A stretch of 64,000 nt of DNA from Lasioglossum baleicum (lineage: Eukaryota > Arthropoda > Insecta > Hymenoptera > Halictidae). The stretch spans positions 1-64,000 of the forward strand of contig NW_027469523.1 of NCBI RefSeq assembly GCF_051020765.1, written 5' to 3'. Under the pieces are notes generated by a model. The model searched no databases. It worked only from the letters and a program-made list of their open reading frames with translations, and was not told the origin of the DNA. A program made the translations under genes and the position numbers. This document shows positions 51,501 to 61,477 of the stretch, piece by piece (positions within the stretch are counted from its first letter, which is position 1; every line of letters begins with the position of its first letter).

Positions 51501-54003
51501 CGCATCCTCTCGCACGTGTTTTTACTCGACTAGCCTGCGGGATGCATCCTCTCGCACGTGTTTTTGCTCGACTAGCCTGCGGGATGCATCCTCTCGCACG
51601 TGTTTTTGCTCGACTAGCCTGCGGGATGCATCCTCTCGCACGTGTTTTTGCTCGACTAGGCATGCGCATCCCAAAAAACCTGCGCATGCGCATCCCAAAA
51701 AACCTGCGCATGCGCATCCCACAAAACCTGCGCATGCGCATCCCACAAAACCTCGCACGCGTTTTTACTCGACTAGCCTGCGGGATGCATCCTCTCGCAC
51801 GTGTTTTTCCTCGACTAGCCATGCGCATCCCAAAAAACCTGCGCATGCGCATCCCAAAAAACCTGCGCATGCGCATCCCACAAAACCTGCGCATGCGCAT
51901 CCCACAAAACCTCGCACGTGTTTTTACTCGACTAGCCTGCGGGATTCATCCTCTCGCACGTGTTTTTGCTCGACTAGGCTGCGGGATGCATCCTCTCGCA
52001 CGTGTTTTTGCTCGACTAGGCATGCGCATCCCAAGAAACCTGCGCATGCGCATCCCAAAAAACCTGCGCATGCGCATCCCACAAAACCTGCGCATGCGCA
52101 TCCCACAAAACCACGCACGTGTATTTACTCGACTAGCCTGCGGGATGCATCCTCTCGCACGTGTTTTTCCTCGACTAGCCATGCGCATCCCAAAAAACCT
52201 GCGCATGCGCATCCCAAAAAACCTGCGCATGCGCCTCCCACAAAACCTGCGCATGCGCCTCCCACAAAACCTGCGCATGCGCATCCCACAAAACCTCGCA
52301 CGTGTTTTTACTCGACTAGCCTGCGGGATGCATCCTCTCGCACGTGTTTTTGCTCGACTAGCCTGCGGGATGCATCCTCTCGCACGTGTTTTTGCTCGAC
52401 TAGCCATGCGCATCCCAAAAAACCTGCGCATGCGCATCCCAAAAAACCTGCGCATGCGCATCCCACAAAACCTCGCACGTGTTTTTACTCGACTAGCCTG
52501 CGGGATGCATCCTCTCGCACGTGTTTTTACTCGACTAGCCATGCGCATCCCAAAAAACCTGCGCATGCGCATCACAAAAAACCTGCGCATGCGCATCCCA
52601 CAAAACCTCGCACGTGTTTTTACTCGACTAGCCTGCGAGATGCATCCTCTCGAACGTGTTTTTACTCGACTAGCCTGCAGGATGCATCCTCTCGCACGTG
52701 TTTTTACTCGACTAGCCTGCGGGATGCATCCTCTCGCACGTGTTTTTGCTCGACTAGCCATGCGCATCCCAAAAAACCTGCGCATGCGCATCCCACAAAA
52801 CCTGCGCATGCGCATCCCACAAAACCTTGCACGTGTTTTTACTCGACTAGCCTGCGGGATGCATCCTCTCGCACGTGTTTTTGCTCGACTAGCCTGCGGG
52901 ATGCATCCTCTCGCACGTGTTTTTGCTCGACTAGCCTGCGGGATGCATCCTCTCGCACGTGTTTGTGCTCGACTAGCCTGCGGGATGCATCCTCTCGCAC
53001 GTGTTTTTACTCGACTAGCCTGCGGGATGCATCCTCTCGCACGTGTTTTTGCTCGACTAGCCTGCGGGATGCATCCTCTCGCACGTGTTTTTGCTCGACT
53101 AGCCTGCGGGATGCATCCACTCGCACGTGTTTTTGCTCGACTAGCCTGCGGGATGCATCCTCTCGCACGTGTTTTTACTCGACTAGCCATGCGCATCCCA
53201 AAAAACCTGCGCATGCGCATCCCAAAAAACCTGCGCATGCGCATCCCACAAAACCTCGCACGTGTTTGTACTCGACTAGCCTGCGGGATGCATCCTCTCG
53301 AACGTGTTTTTACTCGACTAGCCTGCAGGATGCATCCTCCCGCACGTGTTTTTACTCGACTAGCCTGCGGGATGCATCCTCTCGCACGTGTTTTTGCTCG
53401 ACTAGCCATGCGCATCCCAAAAAACCTGCGCATGCGCATCCCACAAAACCTGCGCATGCGCATCCCACAAAACCTTGCACGTGTTTTTACTCGACTAGCC
53501 TGCGGGATGCATCCTCTCGCACGTGTTTTTGCTCGACTAGCCTGCGGGATGCATCCTCTCGCACGTGTTTTTGCTCGACTAGCCTGCGGGATGCATCCTC
53601 TCGCACGTGTTTGTGCTCGACTAGCCTGCGGGATGCATCCTCTCGCACGTGTTTTTACTCGACTAGCCTGCGGGATGCATCCTCTCGCACGTGTTTTTGC
53701 TCGACTAGCCTGCGGGATGCGTCCTCTCGCACGTGTTTTTGCTCGACTAGCCTGCGGGATGCATCCTCTCGCACGTGTTTTTACTCGACTAGCCTGGAGG
53801 ATGCATCCTCTCGCACGTGTTTTTGCTCGACTAGCCTGCGGGACGCATCCTCTCGCACGTGTTTTTACTCGACTAGCCTGCGGGATGCATCCTCTCGCAC
53901 GTGTTTTTACTCGACTAGCCTTCGGGATTCATCCTCTCGCACGTGTTTTTACTCGACTAGCCTGCGGCATGCATCCTCTCGCACGTGTTTTTGCTCGACT
54001 AGA
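48591..54003. repeat. K-K-K-Q-Q module followed by A-rich blocks
   Basis: It opens with the module that carries the seven-A tract (48915-48921). Blocks with TTTACACGACTAG then recur at 49552 and 51358 (also at 44946), 1,806 bp (43 x 42) apart. Variants such as CGAACGTG (near 52653 and 53300), CATCACAAA (52573) and GGTTTTGC-like changes are more diverse here than in the left half. No gene is seen. Confidence 0.85.
48915..48921 (+). repeat. Seven-A tract (fourth copy)
   Basis: Same module and position as 4248, 32554 and 34643. It is the only +1 length change between 34650 and 54147. Confidence 0.9.
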
Positions 54004-54147
54004 CTGCGGGATGCATCCTCTCGCACGTGTTTTTACTCGACTAGCCTGCGGGATGCATCCTCTCGCACGTGTTTTTACTCGACTAGCCATGCGCATCCCA
54101 AAAAACCTGCGCATGCGCATCCCAAAAAACCTGCGCATGCGCATCCC

Positions 54148-54152
54148 AAAAA
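54148..54152 (+). repeat. Five-A tract (one-base contraction)
   Basis: The third K unit of a K-K-K-Q-Q run has five A after CCC instead of six. The same contraction is at 57060-57064 in the sister copy. This is the same module type that carries the seven-A tracts elsewhere, but at a different A tract. Confidence 0.9.
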
Positions 54153-57059
54153 CCTGCGCATGCGCATCCCACAAAACCTGCGCATGCGCATCCCACAAAA
54201 CCTCGCACGTGTTTTTACTCGACTAGCCTGCGGGATGCATCCTCTCGCACGTGTTTTTGCTCGACTAGCCTGCGGGATGCATCCTCTCGCACGTGTTTTT
54301 ACTCGACTAGCCTGCGGGATGCATCCTCTCGCACGTGTTTTTACTCGACTACCCTGCGGGATGCATCCTCTCGCACGTGTTTTTCCTCGACTAGCCATGC
54401 GCATCCCAAAAAACCTGCGCATGCGCATCCCACAAAACCTGCGCATGCGCATCCCACAAAACCTCGCACGTGTTTTTACTCGACTAGCCTGCGGGATGCA
54501 TCCTCTCGCACGTGTTTTTGCTCGACTAGCCTGCGGGATGCATCCTCTCGCACGTGTTTTTGCTCGACTAGCCATGCGCATCCCAAAAAACCTGCGCATG
54601 CGCATCCCACAAAACCTGCGCATGCGCATCCCACAAAACCTCGCACGTGTTTTTACTCGACTAGCCTGCGGGATGCATCCGCTCGCACGTGTTTTTACTC
54701 GACTAGCCTGCGGGATGCATCCTCTCGCACGTGTTTTTGCTCGACTAGCCATGCGCATCCCAAAAAACCTGCGCATGCGCATCCCACAAAACCTGCGCAT
54801 GCGCATCCCACAAAACCTTGCACGTGTTTTTACTCGACTAGCCTGCGGGATGCATCCTCTCGCACGTGTTTTTGCTCGACTAGCCTGCGGGATGCATCCT
54901 CTCGCACGTGTTTTTGCTCGACTAGCCTGCGGGATGCATCCTCTCGCACGTGTTTGTGCTCGACTAGCCTGTGGGATGCATCCTCTCGCACGTGTTTTTA
55001 CTCGACTAGCCTGCGGGATGCATCCTCTCGCACGTGTTTTTGCTCGACTAGCCTGCGGGATGCATCCTCTCGCACGTGTTTTTACTCGACTAGCCTGCGG
55101 GATGCATCCTCTCGCACGTGTTTTTACTCGACTAGCCTGCGGGATGCATCCTCTCGCACGTGTTTTTGCTCGACTAGCCTGCAGGATGCATCCTGTCGCA
55201 CGTGTTTTTACTCGACTAGCCTGCGGGATGCATCCTCTCGCACGTGTTTTTGCTCGACTAGCCATGCGCATCCCAAAAAACCTGCGCATGCGCATCCCAC
55301 AAAACCTGCGCATGCGCATCCCACAAAACCTTGCACGTGTTTTTACTCGACTAGCCTGCGGGATGCATCCTCTCGCATGTGTTTTTGCTCGACTAGCCTG
55401 CGGGATGCATCCTCTCGCACGTGTTTTTGCTCGACTAGCCTGCGGGATGCATCCTCTCGCACGTGTTTGTGCTCGACTAGCCTGCGGGATGCATCCTCTC
55501 GCACGTGTTTTTACTCGACTAGCCTGCGGGATGCATCCTCTCGCACGTGTTTTTGCTCGACTAGCCTGCGGGATGCATCCTCTCGCACGTGTTTTTGCTC
55601 GACTAGCCTGCGGGATGCATCCTCTCGCACGTGTTTTTACTCGACTAGCCTGCGGGATGCATCCTCTCGCACGTGTTTTTACTCGACTAGCCATGCGCAT
55701 CCCAAAAAACCTGCGCATGCGCATCCCACAAAACCTACGCATGCGCATCCCACAAAACCTCGCACGTGTTTTTACTCGACTAGCCTGCGGGATGCATCCT
55801 CTCGCACGTGTTTTTACTCGACTAGCCTGCAGGATGCATCCTCTCGCACGTGTTTTTACTCGACTAGCCTGCGGGATGCATCCTCTCGCACGTGTTTTTG
55901 CTCGACTAGCCATGCGCATCCCAAAAAACCTGCGCATGCGCATCCCACAAAACCTCGCACGTCTTTTTACTCGACTAGCCTGCGGGATGCATCCTCTCGC
56001 ACGTGTTTTTACTCGACTACCCTGCGGGATGCATCCTCTCGCACGTGTTTTTGCTCGACTAGCCATGCGCATCCCAAAAAACCTGCGCATGCGCATCCCA
56101 CAAAACCAGCGCATGCGCATCCCACAAAACCTCGCACGTGTTTTTAGTCGACTAGCCTGCGGGATGCATCCTCTCGCACGTGTTTTTACTCGACTAGCCT
56201 GCAGGATGCATCCTCTCGCACGTGTTTTTACTCGACTAGCCTGCGGGATGCATCCTCTCGCACGTGTTTTTATTCGACTAGCCTGCGGGATGCATCCTCT
56301 CGCACGTGTTTTCACTCGACTAGCCTGGGGGATGCATCCTCTCGCACGTGTTTTTGCTCGACTAGCCTGCGGGATGCATCCTCTCGCACGTGTTTTTGCT
56401 CGACTAGGCATGCGCATCCCAAAAAACCTGCGCATGCGCATCCCAAAAAACCTGCGCATGCGCATCCCACAAAACCTCGCACGTGTTTTTACTCGACTAG
56501 CCTGCGGGATGCATCCTCTCGCACGTGTTTTTCCTCGACTAGCCATGCGCATCCCAAAAAACCTGCGCATGCGCATCCCACAAAACCTCGCACGTGTTTT
56601 TACTCGACTAGCCTGCGGGATGCATCCTCTCGCACGTGTTTTTACTCGACTACCCTGCGGGATGCATCCTCTCGCACGTGTTTTTGCTCGACTAGCCATG
56701 CGCATCCCAAAAAACCTGCGCATGCGCATCCCACTAAACCTGCGCATGCGCATCCCACAAAACCTCGCACGTGTTTTTAGTCGACTAGCCTGCGGGATGC
56801 ATCCTCTCGCACGTGTTTTTACTCGACTAGCCTGCAGGATGCATCCTCTCGCACGTGTTTTTACTCGACTAGCCTGCGGGATGCATCCTCTCGCACGTGT
56901 TTTTACTCGACTAGCCTGCGGGATGCATCCTCTCGCACGTGTTTTTACTCGACTAGCCTGCGGGATGCATCCTCTCGCACGTGTTTTTACTCGACTAGCC
57001 ATGCGCATCCCAAAAAACCTGCGCATGCGCATCCCAAAAAACCTGCGCATGCGCATCCC

Positions 57060-57064
57060 AAAAA
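57060..57064 (+). repeat. Five-A tract (second copy)
   Basis: This is the copy of 54148-54152 in the second 2,912-bp unit. From here to the window end I found no further length change outside multiples of three. Confidence 0.9.
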
Positions 57065-59900
57065 CCTGCGCATGCGCATCCCACAAAACCTGCGCATGCG
57101 CATCCCACAAAACCTCGCACGTGTTTTTACTCGACTAGCCTGCGGGATGCATCCTCTCGCACGTGTTTTTGCTCGACTAGCCTGCGGGATGCATCCTCTC
57201 GCACGTGTTTTTACTCGACTAGCCTGCGGGATGCATCCTCTCGCACGTGTTTTTACTCGACTACCCTGCGGGATGCATCCTCTCGCACGTGTTTTTCCTC
57301 GACTAGCCATGCGCATCCCAAAAAACCTGCGCATGCGCATCCCACAAAACCTGCGCATGCGCATCCCACAAAACCTCGCACGTGTTTTTACTCGACTAGC
57401 CTGCGGGATGCATCCTCTCGCACGTGTTTTTGCTCGACTAGCCTGCGGGATGCATCCTCTCGCACGTGTTTTTGCTCGACTAGCCATGCGCATCCCAAAA
57501 AACCTGCGCATGCGCATCCCACAAAACCTGCGCATGCGCATCCCACAAAACCTCGCACGTGTTTTTACTCGACTAGCCTGCGGGATGCATCCGCTCGCAC
57601 GTGTTTTTACTCGACTAGCCTGCGGGATGCATCCTCTCGCACGTGTTTTTGCTCGACTAGCCATGCGCATCCCAAAAAACCTGCGCATGCGCATCCCACA
57701 AAACCTGCGCATGCGCATCCCACAAAACCTTGCACGTGTTTTTACTCGACTAGCCTGCGGGATGCATCCTCTCGCACGTGTTTTTGCTCGACTAGCCTGC
57801 GGGATGCATCCTCTCGCACGTGTTTTTGCTCGACTAGCCTGCGGGATGCATCCTCTCGCACGTGTTTGTGCTCGACTAGCCTGTGGGATGCATCCTCTCG
57901 CACGTGTTTTTACTCGACTAGCCTGCGGGATGCATCCTCTCGCACGTGTTTTTGCTCGACTAGCCTGCGGGATGCATCCTCTCGCACGTGTTTTTACTCG
58001 ACTAGCCTGCGGGATGCATCCTCTCGCACGTGTTTTTACTCGACTAGCCTGCGGGATGCATCCTCTCGCACGTGTTTTTGCTCGACTAGCCTGCAGGATG
58101 CATCCTGTCGCACGTGTTTTTACTCGACTAGCCTGCGGGATGCATCCTCTCGCACGTGTTTTTGCTCGACTAGCCATGCGCATCCCAAAAAACCTGCGCA
58201 TGCGCATCCCACAAAACCTGCGCATGCGCATCCCACAAAACCTTGCACGTGTTTTTACTCGACTAGCCTGCGGGATGCATCCTCTCGCATGTGTTTTTGC
58301 TCGACTAGCCTGCGGGATGCATCCTCTCGCACGTGTTTTTGCTCGACTAGCCTGCGGGATGCATCCTCTCGCACGTGTTTGTGCTCGACTAGCCTGCGGG
58401 ATGCATCCTCTCGCACGTGTTTTTACTCGACTAGCCTGCGGGATGCATCCTCTCGCACGTGTTTTTGCTCGACTAGCCTGCGGGATGCATCCTCTCGCAC
58501 GTGTTTTTGCTCGACTAGCCTGCGGGATGCATCCTCTCGCACGTGTTTTTACTCGACTAGCCTGCGGGATGCATCCTCTCGCACGTGTTTTTACTCGACT
58601 AGCCATGCGCATCCCAAAAAACCTGCGCATGCGCATCCCACAAAACCTACGCATGCGCATCCCACAAAACCTCGCACGTGTTTTTACTCGACTAGCCTGC
58701 GGGATGCATCCTCTCGCACGTGTTTTTACTCGACTAGCCTGCAGGATGCATCCTCTCGCACGTGTTTTTACTCGACTAGCCTGCGGGATGCATCCTCTCG
58801 CACGTGTTTTTGCTCGACTAGCCATGCGCATCCCAAAAAACCTGCGCATGCGCATCCCACAAAACCTCGCACGTCTTTTTACTCGACTAGCCTGCGGGAT
58901 GCATCCTCTCGCACGTGTTTTTACTCGACTACCCTGCGGGATGCATCCTCTCGCACGTGTTTTTGCTCGACTAGCCATGCGCATCCCAAAAAACCTGCGC
59001 ATGCGCATCCCACAAAACCAGCGCATGCGCATCCCACAAAACCTCGCACGTGTTTTTAGTCGACTAGCCTGCGGGATGCATCCTCTCGCACGTGTTTTTA
59101 CTCGACTAGCCTGCAGGATGCATCCTCTCGCACGTGTTTTTACTCGACTAGCCTGCGGGATGCATCCTCTCGCACGTGTTTTTATTCGACTAGCCTGCGG
59201 GATGCATCCTCTCGCACGTGTTTTCACTCGACTAGCCTGGGGGATGCATCCTCTCGCACGTGTTTTTGCTCGACTAGCCTGCGGGATGCATCCTCTCGCA
59301 CGTGTTTTTGCTCGACTAGGCATGCGCATCCCAAAAAACCTGCGCATGCGCATCCCAAAAAACCTGCGCATGCGCATCCCACAAAACCTCGCACGTGTTT
59401 TTACTCGACTAGCCTGCGGGATGCATCCTCTCGCACGTGTTTTTCCTCGACTAGCCATGCGCATCCCAAAAAACCTGCGCATGCGCATCCCACAAAACCT
59501 CGCACGTGTTTTTACTCGACTAGCCTGCGGGATGCATCCTCTCGCACGTGTTTTTACTCGACTACCCTGCGGGATGCATCCTCTCGCACGTGTTTTTGCT
59601 CGACTAGCCATGCGCATCCCAAAAAACCTGCGCATGCGCATCCCACTAAACCTGCGCATGCGCATCCCACAAAACCTCGCACGTGTTTTTAGTCGACTAG
59701 CCTGCGGGATGCATCCTCTCGCACGTGTTTTTACTCGACTAGCCTGCAGGATGCATCCTCTCGCACGTGTTTTTACTCGACTAGCCTGCGGGATGCATCC
59801 TCTCGCACGTGTTTTTACTCGACTAGCCTGCGGGATGCATCCTCTCGCACGTGTTTTTACTCGACTAGCCTGCGGGATGCATCCTCTCGCACGTGTTTTT

Positions 59901-61477
59901 GCTCGACTAGCCTGCGGGATGCATCCTCTCGCACGTGTTTTTGCTCGACTAGCCTGCGGGATGCATCCTCTCGCACGTGTTTTTGCTCGACTAGGCATGC
60001 GCATCCCAAAAAACCTTCGCATGCGCATCCCAAAAAACCTGCGCATGCGCATCCCACAAAACCTGCGCATGCGCATCCCACAAAACCTCGCACGTGTTTT
60101 TACTCGACTAGCCTGCGGGATGCATCCTCTCGCACGTTTTTTTACTCGACTAGCCTGCGGGATGCATCCTCTCGCACGTGTTTTTGCTCGACTAGCCATG
60201 CGCATCCCAAAAAACCTGCGCATGCGCATCCCACAAAACCTTGCACGTGTTTTTACTCGACTAGCCTGCGGGATGCATCCTCTCGCACGTGTTTTTGCTC
60301 GACTAGCCTGCGGGATGCATCCTCTCGCACGTGTTTTTGCTCGACTAGCCTGCGGGATGCATCCTCTCGCACGTGTTTGTGCTCGACTAGCCTGCGGGAT
60401 GCATCCTCTCGCACGTGTTTTTACTCGACTAGCCTGCGGGATGCATCCTCTCGCACGTGTTTTTGCTCGACTAGCCTGCGGGATGCATCCTCTCGCACGT
60501 GTTTTTGCTCGACTAGCCTGCGGGATGCATCCTCTCGCACGTGTTTTTACTCGACTAGCCTGCAGGATGCATCCTCTCGCACGTGTTTTTGCTCGACTAG
60601 CCTGCGGGACGCATCCTCTCGCACGTGTTTTTACTCGACTAGCCTGCGGGATGCATCCTCTCGCACGTGTTTTTGCTCGACTAGCCTGCGGGATGCATCC
60701 TCTCGCACGTGTTTTTGCTCGACTAGGCATGCGCATCCCAAAAAACCTGCGCATGCGCATCCCAAAAAACCTGCGCATGCGCATCCCACAAAACCTGCGC
60801 ATGCGCATCCCACAAAACCTGCGCATGCGCATCCCACAAAACCTCGCACGTGTTTTTACTCGACTAGCCTGCGGGATGCATCCGCTCGCACGTGTTTTTA
60901 CTCGACTAGCCTGCGGGATGCATCCTCTCGCACGTGTTTTTACTCGACTAGCCTGCGGGATGCATCCTCTCGCACGTGTTTTTACTCGACTAGCCATGCG
61001 CATCCCAAAAAACCTGCGCATGCGCATCCCAAAAAACCTGCGCATGCGCATCCCACAAAACCTCGCACGTGTTTTTACTCGACTAGCCTGCGGGATGCAT
61101 CCTCTCGCACGTGTTTTTACTCGACTAGCCTGCAGGATGCATCCTCTCGCACGTGTTTTTACTCGACTAGCCTGCGGGATGCATCCTCTCGCACGTGTTT
61201 TTGCTCGACTAGCCTGCGGGATGCATCCTCTCGCACGTGTTTTTGCTCGACTAGCCATGCGCATCCCACAAAACCTGCGCATGCGCATCCCACAAAACCT
61301 CGCACGTGTTTTTACTGGACTAGTCTGCGGGATGCATCCTCTCGCACGTGTTTTTGCTCGACTAGCCTGCGGGATGCATCCTCTCGCACGTGTTTTTGCT
61401 CGACTAGCCATGCGCATCCCAAAAAACCTGCGCATGCGCATCCCACAAAACCTGCGCATGCGCATCCCACAAAACCT
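59901..61477. repeat. Mixed blocks between the 2,912-bp pair and the dispersed copy
   Basis: Ordinary B-run/A-run blocks include a K-K-Q-Q-Q run at about 60727, an A with TGGACTAG (also seen at 13885 and 24190) near 61316, and the exceptional two-unit Q-Q run at 61255-61297. No gene is seen. Confidence 0.85.
61255..61297 (+). repeat. Two-unit B-run lacking a K unit
   Basis: The truncated 19-bp unit itself ends ACAAAA rather than A6, and only one full Q follows (19 + 24 = 43 bp). The A-to-B junction elsewhere starts with an A6-type unit (or its AATAAA form). Deletion of the K part by recombination between the shared GCGCATCCCA of two B units explains it. Confidence 0.85.

Larger units (their letters stand above)
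54004..59900. repeat. 2,912-bp tandem duplication (two copies)
   Basis: Copies run from about 54004 and 56916; sequence from 54004 to 56988 aligns with 56916-59900. Rare landmarks repeat exactly at 2,912: the five-A tract (54148 and 57060), TTTTATTCGAC (56271 and 59183), TTTTCACTCGACTAGCCTGG (56309 and 59221), GCATGTG, and CACAAAACCAGCGC. I saw no differences at the landmarks checked. The period is one less than a multiple of three because each copy has lost one A. Confidence 0.92.
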
